This document shows, one piece after another, positions 43,784-52,256 of a stretch of DNA of 64,000 nt. The DNA lies in assembly GCA_963828825.1 (NCBI GenBank), contig CAWHGF010000002.1, positions 434,001 through 498,000 of the forward strand, written 5' to 3'. The stretch is from Bog-473 sp963828825. GTDB taxonomy: Bacteria; Actinomycetota; Acidimicrobiia; Acidimicrobiales; RAAP-2. The notes beneath the pieces were generated by a model that saw only the letters and a list, made by a program, of their open reading frames with translations, did not search any database and was not told where the DNA came from. Numbering within the stretch: the first letter of the stretch is position 1; each line of letters opens with the position of its first letter. The position numbers and the translations under genes were made by a program.

Positions 43784-44989
43784 ATGTCCGAAGCGACACC
43801 TCCGTTGTCAGGGACCGAGGCGACACCTCCGGTGTCGGGGACCGAATCGGTCACCCCTCAGGTACCGGGCCGGCGCGACATGGAGGCGGCCGTCCAGGTC
43901 ATCCACGACGACGCGGATCGACTCTTCCTGTGGGACTACGAGCGAGACCGGGGGCAGCTCGTCACCCTCTACAACAAGGCCATGGGGTCGCAGTGGAACA
44001 GCGTGACGGACCTCGACTGGTCCATCGACGTCGACCCCGAGCGGCTCGTGGCCGAGCAGGACAACCCGCTGCTGGCCGTGGCCCGGGTGGCCGGCACCCT
44101 CCCCGGCTCCCCGATAGCCACCTGGAGCGAGAAGGAGTACTCGCAACTCGGGATCGAATTCTTCAAGGCGAACCTCTCGCAGTTCATGCACGGCGAACAG
44201 GGCGCCATGATGACCGCGGCCAAGATCGTCGAGACCGTGCCGTGGATCGACGCCAAGTACTACGCGTCGACCCAGACGATGGACGAGGCCAGGCACACCG
44301 AGGTGTTCGCCAAGTATCTCCGCACCAAGCTGGGCGACGCGTACCCGATGAGCCCGTTCCTCAAGGAGCAGATCTGGTCTCTGCTGGAGGACTCCCGTTG
44401 GGACATCGCCTATCTCGGGATGCAGATCGTGATCGAGTCGCTGGCGCTGGCCGCCTTCGGCGACATGCTGCGCCGCACCAACGAGCCCCTGCTGACCAAG
44501 CTCCTGCGCTACGTCATGTCCGACGAGGCGCGCCACGTCGCCTTCGGTGTGCTCACGCTGTCGGAGTTCTACCGGGACCTGAGCGAGGCCGAGCTGAAGG
44601 AGCGCCAGGAGTTCCTGGTCGACGCCACGCTGAACTCGCGGTCCCGTGCCACCACGCCCGAGGTGTGGGAGCGCATGGGGACGACCGCCGAGGATGTCTT
44701 CCCCTTCATCATGCGGGCGGCGGAGCAGTCACAGCTCAACCCGATGCGGGGCTTCGCCCGCGGCTTCTTCGCCAAGCTGGTGCCCAACGTGCGCAAGCTC
44801 GGCCTCCTCGATGCCAACAACGGGTACCTGCGCCAGAAGTGGGGCGAGGCGGGCCTGCTCGAGTTCGAGTTCGCCGACGACACCGGGTCCGACTACGCGT
44901 CCTACGACGCGGTCGCGCAGGATCGGACGGCGCACGCTGGGGCGGCGCACGATGGGGCGGCGCAGGCCGACACGGCGTCGGGAGGGTGA
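43784..44989 (+). CDS. ferritin-like diiron protein
   Basis: 401 aa. Two diiron half-sites are visible: 'HGEQGAMM' with 'DEARHTEV', and 'IESLALAAF' with 'DEARHVAF'. This matches ribonucleotide-reductase-like or AurF-like oxygenase folds. The N-terminal 30 residues consist of imperfect 9-residue repeats ('EATPPLSGT', 'EATPPVSGT') encoded by 27-bp DNA repeats. The reaction is unknown, but the position after acyl-CoA genes suggests an oxygenase or desaturase. Confidence 0.8.
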   Translation: MSEATPPLSGTEATPPVSGTESVTPQVPGRRDMEAAVQVIHDDADRLFLWDYERDRGQLVTLYNKAMGSQWNSVTDLDWSIDVDPERLVAEQDNPLLAVARVAGTLPGSPIATWSEKEYSQLGIEFFKANLSQFMHGEQGAMMTAAKIVETVPWIDAKYYASTQTMDEARHTEVFAKYLRTKLGDAYPMSPFLKEQIWSLLEDSRWDIAYLGMQIVIESLALAAFGDMLRRTNEPLLTKLLRYVMSDEARHVAFGVLTLSEFYRDLSEAELKERQEFLVDATLNSRSRATTPEVWERMGTTAEDVFPFIMRAAEQSQLNPMRGFARGFFAKLVPNVRKLGLLDANNGYLRQKWGEAGLLEFEFADDTGSDYASYDAVAQDRTAHAGAAHDGAAQADTASGG

Positions 44990-45387
44990 GCGCGGCGCGC
45001 TCCGCGATCGAGCGGGTGCGGGCCATCTGCCTGGCGCTCCCCGAGGCCGAGGAGCGCCCCTTCGGCGGCCACACGGCCCCGGCCTTCCGGGTGCGGGAGA
45101 AGCTCTTCGTGATGACGAGCGAGGACGGCACGTCCATGACGCTGAAGGCGCCCCGGGGGGCGCAACAGGTCCTGGTGGCCTCCGAGCCGGCTCGGTTCTT
45201 CGTCCCGAAGTACGTCGGGCCCAAGGGATGGGTCGGTGTGCGGTTGGATCTCCGGGCCGCGCCCGATTGGGACGAGATGGCGGAGATGATCGCCGAGAGC
45301 TTCTGCCTCACCGCCCCGAAGCGGCTGGCGGCTCTGGTGGTTCCTCCGCCGGAGGAAGGGCTCAGTGGGCGGGCGCGAGCCCGGTGA
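44986..45387 (+). CDS. MmcQ/YjbR-family protein
   Basis: 133 aa. The core 'CLALPEAEERPFGGH' and 'WVGVRLDL' match MmcQ/YjbR (CyaY-like fold, often called DNA-binding). GTG 44986 overlaps the diiron gene stop. The 3' end overlaps the convergent gene by 26 bp. Confidence 0.82.
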   Translation: MSAARSAIERVRAICLALPEAEERPFGGHTAPAFRVREKLFVMTSEDGTSMTLKAPRGAQQVLVASEPARFFVPKYVGPKGWVGVRLDLRAAPDWDEMAEMIAESFCLTAPKRLAALVVPPPEEGLSGRARAR

Positions 45388-46156
45388 GGGTGGCCTCCAT
45401 GTTCTCGCTGTAGCGGATGCTGCCCTGGGTCACCCCCACTGACTCCTGCTCACGCACGATGAGGCCGGTGCTGGGAACGATCCAGAAGTCGGTCGGGTTG
45501 GTCCCGTGCTCGGCACCGGTGAAGGTGAAGTTCAGGCGGGTGTGCTCCACGGACACGGCGTGCCCGCCCACCACCATGGTGGACGCCCCCAGGACCCGTC
45601 CCGCCAGCACGACCTTCTCCGCCGGGCTATCGAGCGAGCAGGTGGAATGCCAGCGCTGGCCCGGAGACACAGACGGCGGCAGCAGGTAGGTCGAGGCCGG
45701 GCAGTCGACCGTCGACGTGGTGTTCGAGCCGGCGATGGACTCGTCCGTCACGAGCTTCGGAATCGTCAGCGCCCCATTGGGCGCGTTGCACACGGTGGTC
45801 GCCTCGGTGTGCTGCTCGATCGGGACCCAACTGACGGTGGCGCAGCGCCCGTCGGCGACGATCATGGACGTGCTCGAAGGGAAGGAGCGGGCCACGCCGA
45901 CCAGATTGAGGCTCTCACCGCCCATGGTCCGGTAGGTGTAGACCCCGGGCACGGGCAACCGGTTGCGCAGCGACGCCACCACCTTGCCCGTCTGCTCACG
46001 CCGGTAGATGCGCAGCGCCTCGCGCAGGCCCACGGGCGACGACACCGTGCGGAACACGAGCGCCCACGCCGTCCCGCCGGCGCAGCTGACGATCACCAGT
46101 GCCAAGACGATCACCGACAGCATCCGGTGCTGCTGGACCCATTGCCAGACGAACAC
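45362..46156 (-). CDS. membrane-anchored extracytoplasmic protein of unknown function
   Basis: About 264 aa from GTG 46156 (ATG 46123 possible). One N-terminal signal-anchor 'LSVIVLALVIVSCAGGTAWA' precedes a secreted domain containing several Cys that could form disulfides. No family recognised. It follows the carotenoid oxygenase on the same strand with a 44-bp gap, so co-transcription is possible. Confidence 0.7.
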   Translation of the reverse strand: MFVWQWVQQHRMLSVIVLALVIVSCAGGTAWALVFRTVSSPVGLREALRIYRREQTGKVVASLRNRLPVPGVYTYRTMGGESLNLVGVARSFPSSTSMIVADGRCATVSWVPIEQHTEATTVCNAPNGALTIPKLVTDESIAGSNTTSTVDCPASTYLLPPSVSPGQRWHSTCSLDSPAEKVVLAGRVLGASTMVVGGHAVSVEHTRLNFTFTGAEHGTNPTDFWIVPSTGLIVREQESVGVTQGSIRYSENMEATLTGLAPAH

Positions 46157-46200
46157 GCAGAAATAGTACCCCGGGGGCGGTCCGGCCAACCGGGACCTGG

Positions 46201-47562
46201 TCAGGAGGGGTCGGGCACCCAATTCCCGTGGAAACCCGCCGGCACCCGCCGGGGCAGGTCGATGACGGCCTGGGCCTCGCCCTCGACATCGTCGGCGTTG
46301 AGGATGTGCAGGGCGGAGCGGCCTGTCTCGTCCGAGTGCACCAGGAGCAGGAGCCAGCCCTCACCCTCCTCGGCACCGTCGGACCGGGGCACGAACACCG
46401 CCTCGCCCAGGCTCGCACCACGCCCGAAGGAACGGGCCGCGCTCGTTCCCTGCTGGAGGTCGTGGCGGAGGAGCACAGACTCCGTTCCGAGGATGTCGTC
46501 GGAATGGCCGACGGCGACGGCGTAGCCGTACCGGTGGGGTAGGCCGACCCGGCGCTCATCGACGCGGGGGAACTCCTGCCCGCGGTCGTCGAGCCGCTCC
46601 TCCTTGACCGCACTCCCGTGACCGTCGAGATGCCACCGCTCCAGTGTCGGGGCGCCCTCGGAGGGGCCGAGATGATTCGTGCGGAACATCGAGGGGTGGC
46701 GCACCACGTCGAGCACGATGCCGTCTCCATCGGGGTCGTCGAAGGCGTTCATGGGGTGGAACACGTAGCACGGCTCGACGTCGTGCCACACGACCTCGGT
46801 CGAGTCACCGTCGCGGGGCAGCAGGCCGACACGGGACCGGTACCCCTCCTGCCAGCGGTAGGGAAACCGCGCCCCGGCGGCCACCGCGTCCATGCTGAAC
46901 GTCACGGGGAGGTCGAGAAGGACGATGGAACGTTGGGTGATGGCGCTGTCGTGCACGCTGACCGGGCCGCCCATGGTGACCCGGCGGGCCGAACGGACCT
47001 TGGCGTCCGCGTCGATGATGGTGACCTCCACGTCATCACCCCATCCGAAGAAGTAGGACACGGCGTAGAGCTCGCCCGTCAGCGGGTCCCGCTTCGGGTG
47101 CGCCGTGTAGCCGCCGGCGAGCGTGCCACCGAAGTCACACGGCCCGATGGTCCCCAGCTCGTCGTCGAGCTCGTAGGGGCGCGGCCCCGACTCGACGATG
47201 GCGAAGGTGCGGCCCCCATGGCCGATGACGTTGGTGTTGGGCGCACCATCCATGCCGGCGTGCACGGGACCGGGACGGGGCGCCTCGCCGAGCGCGCGCG
47301 CCACCTCGGCGGAGCGCACCCAGCGATTGCGGTACCACTCGGCCCGACCGTCACGCAGGCGGATCCCGTGCACCATGCCGTCACCGACGAACCAGTGATA
47401 CGTCGAGGGTTCGGGCGGCGAGACCGGGTTGGGACCGTTGCGCAGGTAACGGCCGCAGAGGGCCTCGGGGACATGGCCGGCGACGGGCAGGTCGGTCGCC
47501 GTCACCTCTTCGAGGACGGGCGCGAAGTTGCCTTCCAGGTACGGATTGACGGCGACGGTCAC
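46201..47562 (-). CDS. carotenoid oxygenase family protein
   Basis: 453 aa. Family His/Glu landmarks are present: 'YLRNGPNPV' near the N terminus, 'GYTAHPKRDP', 'VHDSAITQRS', 'YVFHPMNAFDD' and C-terminal 'FHGNWVP'. The four His would bind catalytic Fe(II) for oxidative cleavage of carotenoids, stilbenes or related alkenes. GTG 47562 has a GAAGGGGGG site; upstream codons are unlike the family. It is not near carotenoid synthesis genes here. Confidence 0.9.
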   Translation of the reverse strand: MTVAVNPYLEGNFAPVLEEVTATDLPVAGHVPEALCGRYLRNGPNPVSPPEPSTYHWFVGDGMVHGIRLRDGRAEWYRNRWVRSAEVARALGEAPRPGPVHAGMDGAPNTNVIGHGGRTFAIVESGPRPYELDDELGTIGPCDFGGTLAGGYTAHPKRDPLTGELYAVSYFFGWGDDVEVTIIDADAKVRSARRVTMGGPVSVHDSAITQRSIVLLDLPVTFSMDAVAAGARFPYRWQEGYRSRVGLLPRDGDSTEVVWHDVEPCYVFHPMNAFDDPDGDGIVLDVVRHPSMFRTNHLGPSEGAPTLERWHLDGHGSAVKEERLDDRGQEFPRVDERRVGLPHRYGYAVAVGHSDDILGTESVLLRHDLQQGTSAARSFGRGASLGEAVFVPRSDGAEEGEGWLLLLVHSDETGRSALHILNADDVEGEAQAVIDLPRRVPAGFHGNWVPDPS

Positions 47563-47683
47563 TGCTGGCCCCCCTTCAGCGGGCGAGAACGGCCCACCCA
47601 ACTTAGGCACGATCCCCGGCACGGACAACGGTGACGAATTCGGCACCGGAATTCCAAACCTCCCTCCGGGCGCCCCGGCGCGC

Positions 47684-47804
47684 TAAGGTTGTCGTCCGAG
47701 GGCACCACCATCACAAGTTTGGAAATCCCTCTGGCTCGCAAGAGCTACCGGCCATGGCCCCCGCGACACGGGTCAAATCTGGCCAGGAGAGGAGTGGATT
47801 TTCA
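47684..47804 (+). promoter_or_regulatory. putative cold-shock gene leader
   Basis: A TAAGGT -10-like box (47684-47689) followed by about 110 nt before the cold-shock ATG would give a long leader, as in other csp genes. The distal end carries GGAGAGGAG. No -35 is evident. Confidence 0.35.
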
Positions 47805-48011
47805 ATGGCAACTGGTTCCGTGAAGTGGTTTAACGGTGAGAAGGGCTTCGGCTTCATCACCCAGGACGGTGGGGGCCCCGACGTTTTCGTGCACTTCAGC
47901 GCGATCAGCGGTACGGGCTACCGCAATCTCGAAGAAGGCCAGAAGGTCGAATTCGAGACCAACCAGGGCCCGAAGGGCCTTCAAGCCGCCAACGTGCGCG
48001 CCATCGGCTGA
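47805..48011 (+). CDS. cold-shock protein (CspA family)
   Basis: A 68-aa single cold-shock domain with both RNA-binding motifs, 'KGFGFIT' and 'DVFVHFSAI'. An RNA chaperone in the cytoplasm. ATG 47805 is preceded by a strong GGAGAGGAG site and the size is normal for the family. Its own terminator follows 22 bp after the stop, so it is monocistronic. Confidence 0.95.
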   Translation: MATGSVKWFNGEKGFGFITQDGGGPDVFVHFSAISGTGYRNLEEGQKVEFETNQGPKGLQAANVRAIG

Positions 48012-48032
48012 CGCCGAGCGCACCAGGATCAC

Positions 48033-48069
48033 GACAGAACCCCGTCTCCTTGTGGGACGGGGTTCTGTC
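48033..48069 (+). terminator. rho-independent terminator of the cold-shock gene
   Basis: A perfect 14-bp stem GACAGAACCCCGTC with a 9-nt loop, followed by AATTCC. A strong stem with a weak U-tract, directly downstream of the csp stop. Confidence 0.8.
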
Positions 48070-48088
48070 AATTCCGGGCTGCCGAGTG

Positions 48089-48154
48089 GGTCGGGCGGCA
48101 AAGAGGTCGGGCGGCGAAGAGGTCGGGCGGCGAAGAGGTCAACGAAGAGGTCAA
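48089..48154. repeat. 16-bp tandem repeat, decaying
   Basis: The unit GGTCGGGCGGCGAAGA occurs three times (48089-48136, first copy with one mismatch), then shortened derivatives (GGTCAACGAAGA, GGTCAAAA). It lies between the csp terminator and the cysQ stop. Confidence 0.8.
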
Positions 48155-48190
48155 AAGGTCAAATCGTCAAGAAGCCTCGGGGAAGTCAGC

Positions 48191-48949
48191 TCACCAGTAC
48201 GGGCGGTGCTGCTTCGTGGTCACCGCCAGCACCGCCTCGGCGTACTCCTGACGGCACACGACGAGGTCGGGCAACCAGGCGTCGGGATCGCCGTAACGCA
48301 GCGGCGCTCCGTCGAGCCGACTGGCGTGCAGGCCGCTGGCGGCGGCGACGGCCACCGGTGCGCACGAGTCCCACTCGTACTGCCCGCCCGCATGCACGTA
48401 GACCTCGGCGGCACCGAGGATGACGGCAGCGATTTTGGCGCCCGCCGATCCCATGGGGATCATGACGCCACCGATCGACTCCGTCACGTCGTACGCCACG
48501 TCGGGCGGCCGGCTCCGCGAGACCACGACCCGGGGGGCGTCGCCGGAAGGGAACGGCGGCAGAACCGGCGGCTCGTCGGTGGCGAGCACGAGGTCGAGCG
48601 CCGGCAGCGCCACCGCGCCCACGACGGCCACGCCGCCCACGGCCATGGCGACGTGAACGGCCCAGTCGCGGCGCTCCTGTTGGCGGAATTCGCGGGTGCC
48701 GTCCAGCGGGTCCACGATCCAGAGGCGGCCGGAGCCCGCCACGTGCTCGAGCCCCTCTTCGGATCGCACGTCGTCGTCGGGGTAGAGCCGGTTGAGTTCG
48801 GCCACGAGCAACTGGTGGGCCATGTGGTCACCGGCGGCGCCGAGATCACGCAGGGCCGGTGGGTTGGCACGCAGCTCGACCAGGGCGCGGCCGGCCATCT
48901 CGGCCAGCTTGGCCGCGTCACGATGCTCGGCCTGCAGCTCCTCGGGCAT
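48191..48949 (-). CDS. cysQ: 3'(2'),5'-bisphosphate nucleotidase / inositol-phosphatase family (CysQ-like)
   Basis: 252 aa. 'WIVDPLDGTREF' and 'YEWDSCAPVAVA' are the two metal-binding signatures of the IMPase superfamily. The sequence between them and the size fit CysQ, which degrades 3'-phosphoadenosine 5'-phosphate, a by-product of sulfotransferases such as the one at 35.7 kb. Inositol monophosphatase is the alternative. Confidence 0.85.
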   Translation of the reverse strand: MPEELQAEHRDAAKLAEMAGRALVELRANPPALRDLGAAGDHMAHQLLVAELNRLYPDDDVRSEEGLEHVAGSGRLWIVDPLDGTREFRQQERRDWAVHVAMAVGGVAVVGAVALPALDLVLATDEPPVLPPFPSGDAPRVVVSRSRPPDVAYDVTESIGGVMIPMGSAGAKIAAVILGAAEVYVHAGGQYEWDSCAPVAVAAASGLHASRLDGAPLRYGDPDAWLPDLVVCRQEYAEAVLAVTTKQHRPYW

Positions 48950-48958
48950 CCCCCCTGT

Positions 48959-49621
48959 CTAGACCAAGCGCCGGTCGGTGGCCCATCTGGTCAACTCGTG
49001 CCGCGTCGACAGCTGGAGCTTGCGCAGGACCGAGGAGACGTGCGACTCGACCGTCTTGGCCGAGATGCTCAGGTCGCCGCCCACCTCCTTGTACGTGTAG
49101 CCGCGGGCGATAAGACGGAGCACCTCGCGCTCGCGGGGCGACAACTGGTCGAGCTCGGGATCGAGGCCCGTCGCGGGCGCGCCGCCCTGGGCGAAGGCGT
49201 CGAGGACGAACCCGGCCAGGCGCGGCGAGAAGACAGCGTCCCCGGCGGCGACGCGGTAGACGCCCTGCAGGAGCTCCGGGCCCGAGATCGTCTTGGTGAC
49301 GTACCCGCGGGCGCCGGCGCGAATGACGTCGATGACGTCCTCAGGGGCGTCGGAGACGGACAGGGCCAGGAACTGCACCTCGGCATGGTGGGGCAGGACG
49401 CCGCGCAGCACCGCGAGGCCGCCGCCGCCGGGGAGGTGCACGTCGAGGAGCACCACGTCGGGGAGGCGCTCGAGGATGAGCTCAATCGCCGCAGCCGCCT
49501 CGTCGGCCTCGCCCACCACCACGACCGCGTCGCCCAGTTCGGCCTTCACGCCGGCCCGGAAGACGGCGTGGTCCTCCACCAGGAAAATGCGGGGGCGGCC
49601 CGTGGGCTCGCCCTCGCTCAC
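48959..49621 (-). CDS. LuxR-type response regulator
   Basis: 220 aa. The receiver domain has acidic 'VEDHAVF', phospho-acceptor Asp in 'VLLDVHLPGG', Ser and Lys ('YVTKTI'). The C-terminal LuxR HTH is 'LSPREREVLRLIARG'. Its ATG overlaps the sensor kinase stop, forming a two-component pair. Confidence 0.92.
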   Translation of the reverse strand: MSEGEPTGRPRIFLVEDHAVFRAGVKAELGDAVVVVGEADEAAAAIELILERLPDVVLLDVHLPGGGGLAVLRGVLPHHAEVQFLALSVSDAPEDVIDVIRAGARGYVTKTISGPELLQGVYRVAAGDAVFSPRLAGFVLDAFAQGGAPATGLDPELDQLSPREREVLRLIARGYTYKEVGGDLSISAKTVESHVSSVLRKLQLSTRHELTRWATDRRLV

Positions 49622-51099
49622 TTGACCCGCTCCCGCCGCGGCATGGAGAGCTGGACCTCGGCCCCCTCCCCCGGGGCAGAGCGGACCACAGCCGAGCCAC
49701 CGAAGCGGGCCATCCGGGCGCAGATCGACTGGGCGATGCCCTGACGGTCATCGGGCACGGCATCGGGGTCGAAACCGCGGCCACGGTCCCGCACATAGAG
49801 CATGACCGCGTCGCTCTCGACCTCCGCGTAGACCGAGACCTGGTCGGCGCCCGACCACTTGGCAGCGTTGACGGTCGCTTCTCGCGCCGCATCGAGCAGC
49901 GCGCGCAAGGCCTCGTCAAGCTCGCAGTCCCCCACCATCACCACCTGCACGGCGATCCCGTGGTCGGCCTCCACCTGGCGCTGTAGCAGACCGACGCCCT
50001 CGGCCAGCATGGTGGCATCCTCGCCGATGGTGCCGGGCGACCGGCCCTCGAAGAGCCAGGCCCGCAATTCTCGCTCCTGCGCACGGGCCAGGCGCACGAC
50101 GTGCTGCGGGTCGTCGGAGGAGCGCTGGATCAGAGCCAGCGTCTGGAGCACGGAGTCGTGCACGTGGGCTGCCATCTGGGCCCGTTCCTCGGCCAGCGCA
50201 CGCGCCTGGCGCTCGGCGATGAGGTCCCGGACGAGACTGAGCCACCACGGGCCGAAGACGATGACGCTCGCCCCGATCACCAGTGCGGCGCCACCGACGG
50301 GTCGCAGCGCGGCGACCGTCGTGTGGCCCTCGACCAGCAGGACGATGCCGGCCGCACCGATGAGCACGCCGGCAACGACGCGGGCGATGAGCCAGCGGCG
50401 ACCGCGTCCGTGCGTGTCGGCCCCGACCAGAGGCACGACGTCGCTGTCGATGAAGGCCTTCTCGGACCCGTCGGCGTTGCGCCAGATGAGGACGATCACG
50501 CCGACCGCCAGAAACGTCGGCCACCCGAGGAAGCCGACGAAGGGGACGTGCAAGCTGCTCGTGATGAACTGCACCGCGATCAGCAGCGGGATCAGGATGG
50601 CGGCGACCGTCCGTATCCCACGCCGGTCATTGATGGCCCGCGAGTAGATGTTCGAATCCTGCCCCTCCATGGGGATCAGCAGCCAGGCCATGGCATACAC
50701 GAAGACCATCACGCCGCTGCCGATGGCGAGCAGGACGAAGCCGATGCGCACCCACATGGCGTCGATGCCCGTCGCCTGCGAGACGGCACCGCAGACGCCA
50801 CCGAGGACCCGGTTGTCGGGCGTGCGGCGCAGGGCCCTCAGCTTCCGCCCGACGTGGTGATGACGGTGCTGGTGCGCATCGGACCACGGACCGTGGCGGT
50901 GGGACCAGTTCCCGTTCCGCCCGTACCCGTTCCAGCCGGCGGCGGGCTGGTGGCCGGCGGTCCCGGGCCCGGGCTGGGGCGCGGCCGGTGGCGGTTCTGT
51001 CGGGCGGCCACCGTCGGCGAGCGGACGCGTACCGGGATCGGGTGCCTCTGCGATACGTCGATGATCGCGCCGATGCCACCCCGGGGCTATCAGGGACAT
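49618..51099 (-). CDS. PspC-domain sensor histidine kinase (NarL/LiaS-like family)
   Basis: 493 aa from ATG 51099. A Pro/His-rich N-terminal tail precedes a PspC domain ('NRVLGGVCGAVSQATGID' then 'AWLLIPMEG'), further membrane helices to ~residue 300, then the HisKA_3 domain with phospho-His in 'HVHDSVLQTLALIQR' and an HATPase domain ('VRDRGRGFDPDAV'). The PspC module suggests sensing of membrane stress. It is divergent from a second PspC protein. A longer start at 51189 would overlap that gene, so the shorter one is preferred. Confidence 0.9.
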   Translation of the reverse strand: MSLIAPGWHRRDHRRIAEAPDPGTRPLADGGRPTEPPPAAPQPGPGTAGHQPAAGWNGYGRNGNWSHRHGPWSDAHQHRHHHVGRKLRALRRTPDNRVLGGVCGAVSQATGIDAMWVRIGFVLLAIGSGVMVFVYAMAWLLIPMEGQDSNIYSRAINDRRGIRTVAAILIPLLIAVQFITSSLHVPFVGFLGWPTFLAVGVIVLIWRNADGSEKAFIDSDVVPLVGADTHGRGRRWLIARVVAGVLIGAAGIVLLVEGHTTVAALRPVGGAALVIGASVIVFGPWWLSLVRDLIAERQARALAEERAQMAAHVHDSVLQTLALIQRSSDDPQHVVRLARAQERELRAWLFEGRSPGTIGEDATMLAEGVGLLQRQVEADHGIAVQVVMVGDCELDEALRALLDAAREATVNAAKWSGADQVSVYAEVESDAVMLYVRDRGRGFDPDAVPDDRQGIAQSICARMARFGGSAVVRSAPGEGAEVQLSMPRRERVK

Positions 51100-51183
51100 C
51101 CCTGACGGCCCGGGGGTGTTCTCAGGGTCCGACCAGGGTCTTGCCGGATTCACGCCTGACCTGCGCACCGTCAGGCTGGAGGC

Positions 51184-51630
51184 ATGCACTCAGCACCAGA
51201 CGAGACACCAGACATGACAGCGACCGGCTCGGCCGGCACCGGCTCGGCCGGCAGCGGCTCTGCAGGCAGCGCCTCAGCAGGCAGCGCCTCGGCAGGCACG
51301 GGCTCGGCAGGCAGCGCGGGCCCGACAGGCGCCCCGACCACCGAGCAGGCCACAGCTGCCCCTCCGACGGCGCCGACCGGATACGGCGACGAGCAGCACC
51401 TCCACCGTGGCGGCCGTGGCCGCATGCTGGCGGGTGTCGCCGTCGGCCTGGCCGACTACTTCGACGTCGACCCGACGATCGTCCGTGTCGGCTTCGTCGC
51501 CCTTGCCTTCCTGGGCGGCCTGGCCGTGCCGCTGTACCTGGCCGGGTGGCTCCTGATCCCCGACGAGGACTCCGACGTCTCGGTCGCCGAGGAGCTCCTG
51601 GCCCGCGAACGGGCCCACGGCGCGTTCTGA
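51184..51630 (+). CDS. PspC-domain protein with repetitive Gly-Ser-Ala N terminus
   Basis: 148 aa. Residues ~15-45 are a low-complexity Gly/Ser/Ala/Thr stretch encoded by near-identical 15-bp DNA repeats. The PspC domain follows ('GRMLAGVAVGLADYFDVDPT', then 'LAGWLLIPDED'). Probably a membrane-associated stress protein regulated by the adjacent two-component system. The GGAGG lies too close to ATG 51184 to be ideal; ATG 51214 is an alternative. Confidence 0.82.
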   Translation: MHSAPDETPDMTATGSAGTGSAGSGSAGSASAGSASAGTGSAGSAGPTGAPTTEQATAAPPTAPTGYGDEQHLHRGGRGRMLAGVAVGLADYFDVDPTIVRVGFVALAFLGGLAVPLYLAGWLLIPDEDSDVSVAEELLARERAHGAF

Positions 51631-51640
51631 GCCGCAAGCG

Positions 51641-51748
51641 GACCGACTGACCGACTGACCGACTGACCGACTGACCGACTGACCGACTGACCGACTGACC
51701 GACTGACCGACTGACCGACTGACCGACTGACCGACTGACCGACCGACT
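51641..51748. repeat. 8-bp tandem repeat GACCGACT, 12 perfect copies
   Basis: Twelve exact consecutive units run from 51641 to 51736, then GACC and one more full unit to 51748. It fills the space between the PspC stop and the ribosome-binding site of the DUF1707 gene. The period is not a multiple of 3 and no gene reads through it, so the effect of copy-number change would be on mRNA leader length or spacing. Confidence 0.95.
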
Positions 51749-51782
51749 ATCAGACCTGACCACACGAAGGAGAAGAGAACCG

Positions 51783-52247
51783 ATGCGCTACCGGTGGGAT
51801 CCCGCCTACCCGATGGGCCGCAGGGACACGCAGGCCTACGACGCCTCGATGCGCGCCTCGGACGACGAGCGCAACGCGGTGGCCGACAAGCTCTCGCGGC
51901 ACTACGCCGAGGGACGGCTCGATGAGGTCGAGTTCAAGAACCGGCTCGACACTGCGATGTCGGCCACGACACGGGGCGATCTCAACGGGCTGTTCGACGA
52001 TCTGCCCCGGCTACCGAGCGAGCCTCCGCCGCCACCCCCACGGCACCGCCGGATCCTGCCCTGGGTCTTCGTCGTGGCCTTCGTCGCCATTGCCGCCGGG
52101 GCGACCATGCCCTTCTACCCGCTGTACCACGTGCCCTGGCTCCTCTTCGTCATCGTCGGGCTGTTCGTGTGGCGGAGGGCGGGTGGGCACCTGCACCAGC
52201 ACCACCGCCACGAGGTCGGGCCGCCCAGCTCGGTCATGGACCACTGA
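51783..52247 (+). CDS. DUF1707 / SHOCT-like membrane protein
   Basis: 154 aa. The N-terminal DUF1707 domain contains 'MRASDDERNAVADKLSRHYA' and 'GRLDEVEFKNRLDTAMSA'. A Pro-rich linker, two hydrophobic segments (~92-110 and ~117-130) and a His-rich tail follow. A strong GAAGGAGAAGAG site precedes ATG 51783. Common near PspC genes in actinobacteria. Confidence 0.88.
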   Translation: MRYRWDPAYPMGRRDTQAYDASMRASDDERNAVADKLSRHYAEGRLDEVEFKNRLDTAMSATTRGDLNGLFDDLPRLPSEPPPPPPRHRRILPWVFVVAFVAIAAGATMPFYPLYHVPWLLFVIVGLFVWRRAGGHLHQHHRHEVGPPSSVMDH

Positions 52248-52256
52248 GTCGGCGCC

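Noticed and set aside
51641..51748. CRISPR array
   Set aside because: Units are 8 bp and contiguous with no spacers; no cas genes in the window.
51122..51765. Minus-strand frames encoding repeated Val-Gly-Gln-Ser-Val-Ser-Arg-Ser
   Set aside because: Produced only by reading through the 8-bp tandem repeat in any frame; no start signal or conserved domain.
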